From: Ficedula albicollis | Lineage: Eukaryota; Chordata; Aves; Passeriformes; Muscicapidae | DNA length: 64,000 nt | Assembly (NCBI RefSeq): GCF_000247815.1 | Contig: NC_021675.1 | Span: forward strand, 62,240,462 to 62,304,461 | Direction of reading: 5' to 3' | Part shown: positions 36,839 through 54,159 of the stretch, piece by piece | Layout: each line of letters starts with the position of its first letter | Numbering within the stretch: position 1 is the stretch's first letter | Position numbers and translations under genes: made by a program | Notes under the pieces: generated by a model | The model's database searches: none | What the model was told of the DNA's origin: nothing | The model's input: only the letters and a program-made list of their open reading frames with translations

Positions 36839-36993
36839 AGCATCAGACACACAGCCCCTCTCTCTCCCATAGTTTGTGTCAAGATATGGAAAATGTGGAA
36901 GAGCATGGAGCTGATGAGCATCAGACACACAGCCCCTCTCTCTCCCATGGTTTGTGTCAAGATATGGAAAATGCGGAAGAGCATGGAGCTGAT
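36839..36993. repeat. Two-copy tandem duplication, unit 78 bp
   Basis: AGCATCAGACACACAGCCCC begins at 36839 and at 36917, ending in GAGCATGGAGCTGAT. Differences: CATAGTTT versus CATGGTTT and AATGTGG versus AATGCGG. The unit is 26 codons long, so it keeps an open frame at 36565-37053 (+) open. That frame has a poor ATG context and no recognisable domain and is not called as a gene. Confidence 0.94.
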
Positions 36994-38313
36994 CTCAGCT
37001 TACCCCTGTGTCATTTCCTCTCTGTCCCAAAGGTATTGGTACAGCCAGCATGATTTCTCCCTCCTCTACATGTTCTAAAATGAAGCAGAACAAAAGAAGA
37101 GTCCTCCACATGGAAGATAGAGGAGCAGGTTTGGGGCACAGATTACAAGTTAGATATTGGTGCTGAATCCAGAGGAGACTCAGACTGTGAACCAGGATTT
37201 TTTTTTTTTTCCAGGAAGGCCTTTCTAAAAAAGTATAGTAACTGAAGGAAAATATCTCTTTCCACTGCCAAGTGATCTGTTTTTAAAGCAGGAAATTCTT
37301 GTAGCCTATAATCAGTTTCAACAAATTTTAATATTTTGCAAGTACACTGTTCATATTTTCTAAATTAATCCCTTCTTTAAAACAATATTTTAAAATTAAA
37401 TTGAATCAAAGCAAATAATTAAGAGATTTTTAAATATTAAATTTCTGTGTTTTCAGACCAATTAATTTTTCATTCAGATTTCTGTTTGAAAACCATTTCT
37501 GAGTTTTTAGCTTTTTCTTCAATTTCAGACAGATTAAACATCAGCATTTTAATTATTATTTGCTTGAAATGCAAGAAAATTATTCTTTCATTGGTTTCCT
37601 AAAGAATTCCTTCATCTCTTAGGGGAACCACAAAAGAAATATTAATTTTACAGATTGTCCAGACCAGTCAATGCTCATAGTTAAGAGCAATAGAATTTAT
37701 TAGGCAGTGAGATGGCTCTGAGAGATGTCTCTCTCTGGTAATATTGTAAACAGAAGAATGAATTACCTCTGAATCTACAGTTAATTGAGATACCATGGAG
37801 CACAGCAAAATGAATGAATTTTAAATCTGCAGGGTATGATTTGCTGCAGTTTTTGTCACATTAGTTCTAGATAAACAGAAATTATGTGAGTGTGTATACA
37901 TACCCTTATAAGAGTTTGCATACCATTACATACACATATTTATTTAGCTACTTTCTGTGATACATGCATTCACACTTTGTATAGAGCAAATAATTTCCAC
38001 TCCCTAGAATTACAGCACTCTGGAGCACACAGAGGTCTGTATTTTTATGGTAGATTGACAGTAGGACTGATTGTACATAATTAACAGAGCGATCACACTG
38101 CTGCCAGCTTGGAGAATTATATCCTTGCATTGCAGAAAATGAGTCCATATTGCACAGCAAAGGGCCTGAGCATGGAGAGCAATTTGGGTTTACTGAAGAA
38201 AGAATGGCAATTACTTACACTGGCAGAGATGCAGCAGCCACTAACATGCTCTGGGTCACAGAGGACTGACTTGTTTGAGCACCACTTGAAGGTGAGGGCA
38301 AATTTAAACAGCA
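36994..38313. other. AT-rich non-coding stretch
   Basis: A T13 run at 37198-37210 and a very AT-rich segment at 37310-37600. No gene or repeat family recognised. Confidence 0.5.
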
Positions 38314-39009
38314 TAATTCCACAGAAACTGCAGCTGAGCCTGATGGTCTGACGTGCTGTGATTTGCTGCAGGGATGGGACGGAGTCCCCTCTTATGGCAT
38401 GTGCAACTTTCTTTTCTTTGTTGTATTTTGCCAGCTTCTTTTCCAATGACTGTAGATACAGGAGAGCAGAACACCTTAAATTAGTGAATGATTATTTAGG
38501 TGGGTTTGGTATTTCACTTTATAATGGGACTGAGGAAAGCTTCAAGCTAAAAAGCAAGATCCCTGCCTGAGAAGGCATGTGAACATAAAATAATAATAAT
38601 AATAATAATGATAGCTATAATTGCTGAAATTCAAATTCCCTTCTAAGCTCCACAAGTGCTGTAATTCCACAGAAACTGCAGCTGAGCCTGATGGTCTGAC
38701 GTGCTGTGATTTGCTGCAGGGATGGGACGGAGTCCCCTCTTATGGCATGTGCAACTTTCTTTTCTTTGTTGTATTTTGCCAGCTTCTTTTCCAATGACTG
38801 TAGATACAGGAGAGCAGAACACCTTAAATTAGTGAATGATTATTTAGGTGGGTTTGGTATTTCACTTTATAATGGGACTGAGGAAAGCTTCAAGCTAAAA
38901 AGCAAGATCCCTGCCTGAGAAGGCATGTGAACATAAAATAATAATAATAATAATAATGATAGCTATAATTGCTGAAATTCAAATTCCCTTCTAAGCTCCA
39001 CGAGTGCTG
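38314..39009. repeat. Two-copy tandem duplication, unit 348 bp
   Basis: TAATTCCACAGAAACTGCAG begins at 38314 and at 38662. The only difference I see is CACAAGTGCTG versus CACGAGTGCTG at the copy ends. Each copy contains an identical (TAA)6 microsatellite and the same 70-codon open frame (38358-38570 and 38706-38918), which has no recognisable domain. Confidence 0.97.
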
Positions 39010-39216
39010 TTCATTAAGTGATGTAGAGTTAAAGCTTTAGATTTCTCCTGTTAGGCAGCAACATCCAGGGGACATGGGGATATAGCTGCCTCTGAGGACA
39101 CCAGCTCCTCACGTTCATTAAGTGATGTAGAGTTAAAGCTTTAGGTTTCTCCAGTTAGGCAGCAACATCCAGGGGACATGGGTATATAGCTGCCTCTGAG
39201 GACAGCAGCTCCTCAT
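39009..39216. repeat. Two-copy tandem duplication, unit 104 bp
   Basis: GTTCATTAAGTGATGTAGAG begins at 39009 and at 39113; copies end in CAGCTCCTCA. Four or so differences, e.g. AGATTTCTCCTG versus AGGTTTCTCCAG. Abuts the 348-bp duplication and is slightly more diverged. Confidence 0.95.
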
Positions 39217-42200
39217 AATATCCTTGAGATATGCATGCTTGCAAAAAGACTTAAAGCTTTTAATTTCTGATGTTCTTAAGGCCTAATCTCCTCCAAAACT
39301 ACCTGATTCTTCAAATTCCCTGTATAGCTCCCCTATGCATAGCTAAATGTTAAGAATGCAAAATAAACTTAATTAGCTAGTGTGCTGATATCCTCACAGC
39401 TCTTTGTAGTCACTGGAAAAATCTCATATTTGAAGAAAGGAGTGAAATGCATATTTTTTTCCCTAATGCAGCAAGAAAAGCTGCATTGAAAGTAAACATG
39501 AACTTGCAAGACAGAAGGGGATATAGCAACTTATTAATTTGTTCTCTTCTCCCAAGCCAATGGGAATTCATTTCCAAAAGTTCATGGCAAGCATATGAGT
39601 GTACTCCTGTGGAAAAGCTTCACCCTTCCTGGTGAAAAAGATGCTGCTGCCATTTCCTCATGCTTGGAAAGGTGAGTAGATGGACAGTCCTCCAAAACAC
39701 CCCATTGCTAATTTTTATTCCCTGCCCTTGTTAAGCAGGGAACAAGCATGGAGGGTAGAGAGGGTAGAACATAATCTAGAGCTTTCTTGGGTGCCATGTG
39801 AGTTGCCATGGAACAGAAGAAATTAATTTGTTAAATACAGTTTTTAGAACAGTTACTCTGTGTTAACATGGCAATTTTCCTGTTATGTGTGGTGGTAATT
39901 TTTTGTTGGTTTTTGTTGTTGTTGTTGTTTTCTGTATTGCTTGTTCTGATTAAATTAGGAAATTGCAGTTCAATTAAAGTGTGTGATTGTTTCTCAAGGC
40001 ATAAAAATTGCATAAAGAAGTGGACATATTTTGGCTGCAATCCAGCCCAGTTTGGTCTCTATGACTGGATGAGCAAAAATGGGGCTATGGTATTAAATTC
40101 AACAGAACTGAAATCAATATGGAAAATTCTATAAACAACACATTTTTAATTGGATGTAAATTTAAAAAAAAATGTGGGAGGTGAAATCTGTAATTTTATC
40201 TTCACATTTTTCTTGAGATATAAAACTGAAATATTTTATAAGCTTAAAATATTTTATAATGCTTCTTTTTTCTAAAAAGAAAGAAATATCCAATGCTGAA
40301 GACATTTTGCCTAAAACATTGAAATCCTTGGATTTTAAAATCTTTTCTTGTAGATAAATTTTCCACTAATGCACACATTCGCTATATTAACTTTAGACAT
40401 ATTGAACACTTGGGACAAATACTGATGCACACTGCAATACTGAGATTCTGAAGCTGGAACAGCAGACACAGAGGGGAAATCCAGGTCACAGAGTCTTTTA
40501 GAGGAGCTACAGGCAAACTGATCACAAATCTACTTGCTTGGTGCAGCCTCACTTTTAGCCACAAATCGTGATGGCTGAGGCTCAGCTGCAGATATGGATC
40601 CCATGGTGGCAGCCCCTGCAGGGCTCTGCTGGAGGCACTGATCCTGCATTTTGGAGACCCATGGTGGGAGGAAGAGGAGCATGGAGAGACTGAGCACGGT
40701 GCTGGTTGTCAGGCCAGGAGCTGGAGTGATGAGGACTCACAGAGGAGCTTCTAAGGACAATTGTAATTACAGCTCCTCTGAAAGCACATTCAGCTGAAAT
40801 GGCCCCAAATCCTACATTATTTCTTACTGCATTTGTCACATAATCAGCCACTGCTCTTCTGTGGGGAAACAGTGCAACGTGGAACCCAGCTGACTTTGGA
40901 GTTTCCCCTCTTTCAGTTTGCAGACACAAAGCCAGAGGAAAGACTTATTTCTTAATCTCCACGTCTAGCCCATATTTCTTCAAGATTGGAAGCAATCAAT
41001 AGAAATTATTAAAAGATTAAACATCTTACTGCAGAAGATAAGGTTTAAGAAAGAGAAGTTTGAAAGGTTTGTTGACCACAGCAGATAAGATATTGGGGGA
41101 TATCTAATCTAGGAGAGAAATGCACAGCGAGAACTACTGACTAAACTCAGACCAGGCTTAAATTCAGACAAGATAGTAGGCACGCATTTTTCAGGTCAAT
41201 ACAGTGTGCTGTTCTGGAGAATATACTTCAGATAGATGTGAGTTAAAGGTTGAATAGGGGGCATATTAGAAAAAATTCAGCACCCAGATAAAGGCCCCTT
41301 CTGAAATTCTAACGTTATTACTTGTAATATCAAGGATGTCTTACAAATATTGAATATTCAACACCATCCACTTAGAAGGAAGGTGATCTTGTTTCCATGG
41401 CAACTTGGTTGTAGGCAAGCCATTAGTTGGTCACCACTTCTTTTCTGACAAGCTGCATGTTTGTCCCCTGAATACTTCAGTTCCACCAACTTTACAAACT
41501 ACTTAATTTAAAAAATAATAAACTCTATTTAAGCCAAACATAGCAAATCTTCTGTTTGCATAAAAATTAGGAAGACCTATGCATTTTAATTTCTTTCTCA
41601 AGATGATTACTTTCTCTTTTGTGATTCATAAATTCCAGCAGATGCTGCAAAAAGTTACATAAAAGGCTTTTTAGGGTAATTATGTCTTCAGCTGGAAATT
41701 TTGACATTTGTGATCTCTCTCTTTGATCACTGCTATTAATATCTCCTTAGCAGGTATGACTTCCTAAGAGTTAACTAATTGATAGGGAAAAAACTGCTCA
41801 AAGTTGCAAGAGTTTTCTCTTCTGTATTTCTGTACAAGTGACAAGGCTGCCCTGAACAGGATCATTGCCTTTTCAGTTAACAGAATACTCAACAGACAGT
41901 AGTAAAAGTATGACTGTGACTAGCACAAAGCTGGGATCTTTGTCTTTGGCTAGTATTTAGGTATTTATTAATAGTGTGCATGTATTTGGATTGAAATAAT
42001 GCCAGCAGCTCCATTGCATTTCAACACCCTGTTGCTTTAAGAGTGGGGGGAGCCCAAGGTAACCATCTCAACATCTGGTGAACCAAAGAAAAAGGACAGA
42101 GAATAAAAATAGAGAATCAAGGACCTGGGTCTTCAAGGAGACAAGAGCAGTTTTTGGTTGCAGTGAAGTTGTTTATTGCATGAATACATCAGTCTGGAAG

Positions 42201-42290
42201 GCAAAGAGTTCAGAGTATTAAAATCCATGTTGAAAACTTCCTGGCATAGAGTCCCGAGAAGCAGCAGTAGCAACAGCAGCTCCCTGGAAT
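39217..42290. other. Featureless non-coding stretch
   Basis: A (TTG)n tract at about 39913-39930. No gene or repeat family recognised; the longest frame (40582-40929, -) has no support. Confidence 0.5.
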
Positions 42291-42297
42291 TTCTTCC

Positions 42298-42338
<41 letters not shown>

Positions 42339-42738
42339 TTCTTCTTCTTCTTCTTCTTCTTCTTCTTCTTCTTCTTCTTCTTCTTCTTCTTCTTCTTCTT
42401 CTTCTTCTTCTTCTTCTTCTTCTTCTTCTTCTTCTTCTTCTTCTTCTTCTTCTTCTTCTTCTTCTTCTTCTTCTTCTTCTTCTTCTTCTTCTTCTTCTTC
42501 TTCTTCTTCTTCTTCTTCTTCTTCTTCTTCTTCTTCTTCTTCTTCTTCTTCTTCTTCTTCTTCTTCTTCTTCTTCTTCTTCTTCTTCTTCTTCTTCTTCT
42601 TCTTCTTCTTCTTCTTCTTCTTCTTCTTCTTCTTCTTCTTCTTCTTCTTCTTCTTCTTCTTCTTCTTCTTCTTCTTCTTCTTCTTCTTCTTCTTCTTCTT
42701 CTTCTTCTTCTTCTTCTTCTTCTTCTTCTTCTTCTTCT

Positions 42739-42772
<34 letters not shown>

Positions 42773-42803
42773 TTTCTTCTTCTTCTTCTTCGTCTTCTTC
42801 TCC
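42291..42803. repeat. (TTC)n / (GAA)n trinucleotide array, about 148 pure units
   Basis: Uninterrupted CTT triplets run from 42317 to 42761 (about 445 bp). Degenerate TTCCTC edges on the left and CCTC, TTTTTC and TCGTC interruptions on the right bring the whole tract to about 510 bp. Purity in the core and variants at the edges is the usual pattern of an expanding microsatellite. The poly-Leu, poly-Glu and poly-Arg open frames over it are repeat translations. Confidence 0.97.
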
Positions 42804-45800
42804 TCCTCCCAATACAGCGGATTTTATCCATAAATCGTCCAATCAGCTAAAAACACTTCAAACTTCTGAATTCTAAAACATTCTTCCTGCACCTACCAGA
42901 GCTCAATTCTAAAGTAAGAAAGTAGTGTCAGTCCTTACACATAATTTAGGCATGTAGTTCTATCTATTCACATAAATGGTTCTATCTGCTTTATCTAGAA
43001 ATGCAAGCAATGTTCTGCTATGTTTTTGTTATGTCTGGAACTAGGTTACTGAACTTTCAACTAGGCTTTAGGGCTTTTTATTTTTTTATTTTATTTTTTT
43101 AGTCTTCTTCTGACCATCCTAGTGAAGGAGCCTCTCTGAGGACAATATTCCCATTAATGTTGTGCTCTCTACAAGCCTGCATCTCTGTTTTATCCTTCCT
43201 TGCAGACAAGGAAGAAAAAACTTACATTTTCTTTACTTCTTAACATTCAAAATTTGGATGAAAAAAACTTGAATGAAGAAAATCACTGCCTTATTCGAGC
43301 ACACAGGCCTATATACTCCTAAGTATGCCAACATCCACATAAATGGGGTGTGGAAATGATGTATCATTAGCATTACTGTTGTAGTATGTGAATCAGTTAG
43401 ATGTGACATGGCATATCCTTTTGCTAGCACACTTTATTACTTTTTTGTGTGGTTGAAACATCAATTTCTTAGTAGAAGTTATGCACCATGGATACAGTTA
43501 TTTATTTCCACCTCCAGGAAAATTACAAATTTCAAATCTGCTCTCACTGTCTCACATTCTATTTTAAACAGTAAAGCATAACTCTGATACTGGAGTTTCC
43601 ATTTATTTATAAAACTGCTAAACTGGTCATCATGATTCCCTTCCTTTGCTCCCTTCCTCTAAAAACTGCCAAAAAAAGAAATGGAATTACAAAAGAGATT
43701 TCAGAAAGAAAAAAAAAAACAAGCCCCACAGAGGCATTAGAGCATGTTTCTTAGGATTAGAGAGGGATATGGATATTATCAGTGTCAGAACAAGGACTGA
43801 CCTCTGTTATCAGACATATCACACCCTGCACCAGCTGGACAAAGCTAAATCCCCTGTGATGTGTGGATGAAGCACTTTCTCTGGGGATGCCAGGCCTGCC
43901 CATGTGCTGTGAGCAAGAAAGTGTCACCTTTGTCACCTAGAGTGTCACCTAAATTCTAAGCTGCACAAGAGGTTGGATATTGTTCTGACTTCAGGCTGAA
44001 TTATATTTGTATCCTTGCAACCTAAAATTTCCAACAGAAAGTAAAAATAAAAATTCCAGGTTTCATAATACTGCAGTCTATAGAAAATATTTGCATTTCT
44101 TTTTAGTCCAAATTCCGCTAAAACTCCTGTTGTTAAACAGCCATCAGTCACATTTAGGGGAGAAGGAGCATCTTTTTTCCATATAAAGACATTCTTCAGG
44201 AAAAATGAACTCAACTTTGGAGTGAAAAGCAGTTATTTCCTGCCTCATGAGCAGAACAAGCATCTAGAAGTGAGGTGTTATGAGGCTGAGCTTTACCAGA
44301 CTTCCCATCCTGATGAATCCCCCATGAATCACTGCTGGTCAGGCAGAGAGGATGATCACACTCCATTGCAGCCTTTATTGCTCACCTGCATTCCACTGAA
44401 TTCACATCTTCTGCATCTCTGCCTCTGCCTTAGGTTTCTGCACCTTCTCGTGTGATACTTTTCCCTTTGGATCCTTAAGCCACTAATTTTTACTGTTTTA
44501 GCATTTCCATTTTGGTCTCTTTTTTTCACATTTATAGACATGTTCATGCACAGGGCCATCACACCTGGACAATTTCCTCAGTAAAAATGAGCCAAAAATA
44601 ACAAAGCCCAGCTGCATCAGCTCAGGGCTTGAACACCAGACAGCAGAACAGGCTGAACCTTGGGCCAGGGCATGTTCTGGCCATTTCAGATGAAAATCTA
44701 TATAACCTTACAGCAGTAGTGATATTTATTGGTCTTTTTTTCCCCAATTATTTCTTTGAGTTCAGCTCCTCTAACACTTCAGTTAAGGCAGTGTCTGTCC
44801 AGGGCACAAGACTTTAGCTGAGCTGAGTCTTTGAAAGCCTTTTCCACTGTCTGTCAGGTCAGTCTGTCCCGCTGTCACAACAGACACCTTCCCTTAGTGT
44901 CACCACAACAAAATCCACATTGTCCCACCTGCAGGTGCCAGGAATCAAGGAAATGTAAAATCAGGTCAGAAGAAGATTGGGTGTAGAAGAGATAAAACAT
45001 AAATGCTCCAGGGAGTTTCCAGCATATAGAGAATGATCAGCCTGCACCTCACCTGCCCAGGGTTGAGTCCCATTCCTTACAAACCCACTGCCACCTTCTC
45101 ACAGCACCAGCAGGGAAATGTCTGCTTTCATTTCTGTAATTGCTGCCTTGGTGCTGCTTAGCAATTCTTCTCCTTTGGTAGGAGGGCAATCATTCTTATT
45201 AGATGTCAGAGTGTGACAAGCAGAGTGCTTTTGTTTGGAGTACAGCATGTAGAATGATGATTTTGAGAGCTGGGGAGAGCACTCCTTCCTTTGGAAATTA
45301 AGCAGCTGACAGGTATTAGAATGTCATTAAACATATACAAAGGCTCAGGGCCTTCTTGCAAAGTTCATTGTTCTATTCGATATTGGCTAATTCAAGGAGG
45401 AGTTGCTTGCTGCAGTGCAGGTTATTCAAACTTATTTTGTAGCACAACGCTGGACTGAAAACAAAGGTGCCAGAGACAATCTTCCAGGAGCATTGGCCAA
45501 TTAATCTCAACAGCAGAGACTTTTAAATGTCATCCAAATCTCATCTGTGGGGCATGCCAAAAATATTTGGTACTTTTCACAACCTAACTCTGCTCTATAC
45601 CCAAGTCTATCCTCCTCATGAGATCAAAGGAGGAATTCTGTCTTTTTGCCTTGTGAAACAAGCAATTATTAATCCAGTGTGAAACTTTATTGACAACTCA
45701 GTGTTGAGCATGAGGCTCTTGCACTAAGTTTCAGCCTCCAGAGATGATTGAAGTGTCTAGTTTGGTCTTCTCTACATCTAGTGAGCCTAGCAAAAGATGA

Positions 45801-48800
45801 ACTCTGTGTCTAGAAAAAGGGAAGATTGCTCGTACAAGAGATTTCAGATAACTGCAATAGCGCCCGTAATTTTGAATGAAGAGCAGGAACAGACAGTACT
45901 TAGACAGAATTCCCATTTGTGAGGATACTAAGAGTGACTGGGAAAAAGACTGGGACAAAAAAAAAGTTAAGGAGAATAGACTAGGACAAGATATGTAAGG
46001 AAAACAGGACCTAACCTTATCAGAGGCTAAGAGACAGGAGCAGAGAGAAGAGGCTGCAATGACCAGAGGATACACCCAGGATGTGAGAGTTCATCTCTTT
46101 CTCTCCTACTGGTAAATGCCTCTGCAGCCCATGGCAAAGTTTTAACCTCACCCTCACACTGTGGGATGTGATGGGGAAGCCTCAGTGGCCACAGGGCTGC
46201 CTTAGGCTGCTATTTTTGCTCCTCCACCCCTGAACCCTCATGAAATTACCACCCCAGGAACCTGCCCCTTCTGCACTCACAGCAGCAGCTTGTTTGGGAA
46301 GCATTGTGTCCTTGCCCACAAAGTAGGGGAAATGTGTGTATTGTGCTCCCTTTCTTCATTGTGCATGATTACTTCCATGAAACCAGAGGTTACTATTAAA
46401 GGCACAAGAGCAAAAGTTTAAACACACTACGGGAAAAGTTCTAGAGAAGAATGTGTTTTTCCCAGAACAAAAAAAAATTTTTAACACATTTTTCACATTT
46501 ATCATTTGGGTCTTTGGGGTTTGTTCTTTTTACATCTACCTGTATTGCCAGTATTGTGGTGTCTTCTTCCTAAATGCTATTTTTAATATTGTAATTTGTC
46601 ATGGTATTAATTTGTCACTTAAGTTAAAAAAAGTAAGAGTTAAGAAAACACATTCAGCAGAACAGTACAAGAAATATTAGATCTTAGCTCCAAGCTCTCC
46701 CTCTTGCAGTGGCAATTGTTGGAAATACAGAACTGCCTAAGTAAGAGGAGCAACGACCTTGGGTAGGGTGCAGTAACAGATACTAGGGCACAAAGCAAAC
46801 AGATTTGTAGTTGAATGACCCTTACATAAAGTATTTTTATTATGTAGGAGACAGGAGATGGAAAACTATTCTGTGTACACCTCTTTGAGGCAGAATGATG
46901 CCAGCCTGGGCAGCCCATTGCCCTTCCTCTGAGGGAAACAACAGGTTTATTTTTAATTCCAGTGGATTTTCCCCTCTCACTGCCAGTAGGCAAAGCTTTT
47001 TTCTTCCTCCAATAAACTGAGCCTAATCTCATCTCCATCAGACATCTCCTCATCAACTCATGCAACATTAACAAGCCCCTCACCACAGGAAACAAAGCTC
47101 CTACCAAAAAGCCACAAAACATCTTCCCCTACAGAACAGAGCAAATCCAATCAATATGTGCAGCTAATTGAGACAAATGAGCAAGTCCAGGCCTGGCAGC
47201 AAGCAGCCAGGGTGATGACTTGGTAGCAGATGGTGAAGGGTTTGGCACAGAAGGCTCTGATCCAGTTTCCTGAAGGACCTGCAGGCAGCCCACCCTCAGT
47301 GCAGTGCTGAGCAAGTTCCAGATGCAGGAAGCTGGGCCAGGATAACTCTATAAAACCACACAGGTTTGCATCAGCTCTTGCAGTACTACTGCTCCAGCTG
47401 CAACACATCTGCTCTGCATCCCATCCTTGCTCTCTTCTAGGCATGAGTTGAAAGGCAACGCCTGGTAAAACCTCTTTTTTCACTCGAGGAAAATAAACAA
47501 AAGTAACCCTAGGGAGGAGAAACAAGGGGAAAAGTCTCTCAACAAGCAAAAGAGTTTTCCATGAACAGCCAGAAACCCTCACTGAAGGATTTGTTCTTGA
47601 CATAAGCTTTCTAAAATCACTTCTGCATCTTTGAAACATGCCGGTGCAAAGGAGGTTTCGTGGTTTTTACTGCATAATTCAATGAAAATTGTAGAAAATA
47701 TTTTATCACAGAGCTAAAAATGGTATGTCATTATCAAAACTACTGTAGAGATAAAACCCAGTACTGAGCTATGTGAAGTACAAACAGTAGCATTACAGGG
47801 TTACCCCCCTCCTAGCTCAACCTAGTCAAACAAATAAAACACCCGATTATGCAGCATGGAGTTATCTAGGTCTCAATTCTCATTAGAAATAATTAGGTGT
47901 GTTAATTTGATTTCATTTTTTCACCATATAGAAAAAGTCTAGGCTGATGTCTGGTAATCTGATGCTGTCATTCACAGCTGGGATTTAAGTAACCTTAAAA
48001 GAGATAAGGTTCTTCATTGTAATAATGAAGCTGTAATTAAATCAAGCACCTGTTGAAGTCACGCTTCCAATAGCTTTTTATGACACTTTTTCATGAACTA
48101 CAAACAGCTGAAAAATTAAATTTTAAGATTTATAATGCAGAACTGTAGAAGTTAGTCTTTATTACTAAACTTGGCATGTAAAGATATATGTCCCATTTTA
48201 TATTTCAGGTAGGTTTAGCTTTCAAGATATTTCTTCACTTGGAGGAAAAAAGCCTGCTTTTTTTTTAAAATTGCATTTTCTGCACCACAAAAAGACAATA
48301 ATCTTAGTCATTTACTAATGTGGGAAGTATAGTTAACATGGTATAGAAATGGATTAATGTACAGAAGCACATGCACTGTACTGTATGACCTTGAAAAGGT
48401 ATGTAATTCTAAAAATCCTATGGCCATGTCCATAGGGAAGAGAAACAAGCACTTTCTTGCCACAGACAAGACTTCCAGTCTGTAAGTGACAATGAATGAG
48501 AAGGAAGTAGGTGTATCAGTCAATCATATGACTACAAGCCATCAATGTGATGCAGACATGGAAAAGATGCTTGTAATTCCTTATCAGGGAAAGTATTTTC
48601 CATAGATACAAGGAGTTATTAATGTCATTTTAAAAGGCACTAATTAAACATCCTTTGTTGCACCGTATGTAATCCTGAAAAGAGATGAACTGAAATCAGT
48701 ATAAGGCAGAAAAATAGATATTAATAGGTTCAGAGTAAGAAGAAGCTATTTTCTGAGAGAAATCAACAGATTTTTTTTTAACCTTATGAAACCACAGCTG

Positions 48801-50452
48801 AAAGGGCTAAAATGCTATATTGCTATAAATACATCCGTGAAGTAAAGAAGAGATGAGAAAAAAAGATCATGTAATTTTAAAGATAATTATGGCAAAAACA
48901 CACGAGCCTAAATTGATCCTCAGTAAGTGTACATTGGAAATGTAAACAAGCTTTCTAAGCTATTAAAAAAAAATCAAAATTGACTTCAGCTGAATTTTTT
49001 ACCAGTGGGAGGTTAGAGCTCATGGCATCTCAGCATAGAAATGCCAGTCATAGTTCTGTTGCTAATTTATTTCTTTCAAAATCTCTATTAAAATGCTGTC
49101 ATACCTTTCCTGGAGGCTACAAGGAGCTCTACAACAGCAGGAGGAAGGAACGAGTAACTAGGAAATTCTGAGCCTGGAGCTTGCCATGGCACTTGAAAAT
49201 CTCCAACAACCCCCTTTTCTCTGCATTGACAGGAGACAACCTACAGGACCTGCTGCTTCATTTGAGAGGAGTGTATTTGTGTATGTGAGGTATTTGTGTA
49301 TTTATATGAGGTATTTGTGCATTTATGTGAGGAAAGAACAACCACAAAGGCAAAGTCTGGTCTGGAGGCAGGAACCAGATCTTCTGTGAACAGTATGGAA
49401 ATAAAGAAGAAACAACAAAAAATCATAAATTGGTTAAATTTTACTTGTAGGATTTTTCTTCTGCTTTCTTTATACTTAAGGGCCTCAGAAAAATCTTGTT
49501 AGACAATTTAGATTGTATGGACAGGTCCAGTTAAAACAATTCTGGTGTTGGCTGCCCACCAAACAAATGCAAACCTCTCAACTGATCTTTCACCCCTATG
49601 GTCAGGCAGTCCCTAGAGCTCAGTGTTGCATGCAGTTCATTTTTCTGAGCAAATAAGCAGAATTATTTAATAACAACAGCTGTCTCATATCTATCCCATT
49701 TGTAATTCCATTAATCAGAAAATCTTATACCAGGCTTAACAAATTTAATTTTTTTTCCTCACTCCTGAGCTCTGCTGCCTTGCTTTATTAGTGTCAGCAG
49801 ATGTTTTAGATTACAAGAAGGAAGGAGAGGCTGGAACTTCAACCCTGCAGTCTAAACAGGTGAGAATGAGGCAGGAGAGCAAGCCACAGGCACCTACCTA
49901 GGAGGTACAAAATCTGAGTCCTAGATTTAGGAACAGCAAGATCAATATCACTACAGATACAGAAAAACAAACCACATAGAAAGCAAGCCACTGCCTGGAC
50001 CTAGTTTACAAACTAGGCTTGGGTCTGGTTGCATTGCCTGCAATGCAGCATTTTAATGATGTGTTCCCTTAGCCAGACAAGCCCCTAAAGGTCTTTGTGA
50101 AACAAGGCACAGCTTTCTGCAGGCTGGCTCAAATTCTACCCAGTCTACAGCTGGAAAGTGCACAGAAGTGCTGCTTAATGATACAACTGCCACATAACCT
50201 GTCCAAGCAAAGAAGCTGCAAGAGGCAGAGAGCTCTCAAGTCACTCTTAATGGCTGTGGAAAAATGTATGCTTTGGTACATTATATAACACCAGGTCAAA
50301 ACTTCCAACTACCCTTGCTCCTCCAAGGGCTTGAAGAGGCCAGCTAGCAGCTATATTGGCAGTCTCAAATTAATGGTTTCCTTCTCTGAGTTGATTTTCT
50401 TGGCCAAACATTTGCCAAGTTCAGAAAAGCCCAAACTGTGACTTGGCCTTTG
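42804..50452. other. Long non-coding stretch
   Basis: No gene or repeat family recognised. It contains a T-rich segment at 43075-43102 and a short duplicated GTGTCACCT motif at about 43920-43950. Open frames at 45731-46075 (-), 46640-47122 (-) and 47151-47639 (-) are up to 162 codons but have no domains, splice support or usable start context. Confidence 0.45.
49272..49332. repeat. Short tandem repeat, unit about 21 bp, three copies
   Basis: GGTATTTGTG(T/C)ATTTAT(A/G)TGA-type units repeat about three times; the first is shorter. Confidence 0.8.
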
Positions 50453-50968
<516 letters not shown>

Positions 50969-50984
50969 TTATATTATATTATAT
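50969..50984. repeat. (TATTA)n microsatellite, right part
   Basis: TTATATTATATTATAT directly follows the C run, continuing the array on the left, then decays into CAATTATATTAATC. Confidence 0.9.
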
Positions 50985-54154
<3,170 letters not shown>

Positions 54155-54159
54155 AGGTC

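Noticed and set aside
38358..38918. Two identical 70-codon frames, possible duplicated small gene
   Set aside because: They are identical only because they sit in the 348-bp tandem duplication; no domain, and the start is not ATG.
42133..42850. Open frames of 210-232 codons (poly-Leu, poly-Arg, poly-Glu)
   Set aside because: All are frames of the TTC/GAA microsatellite.
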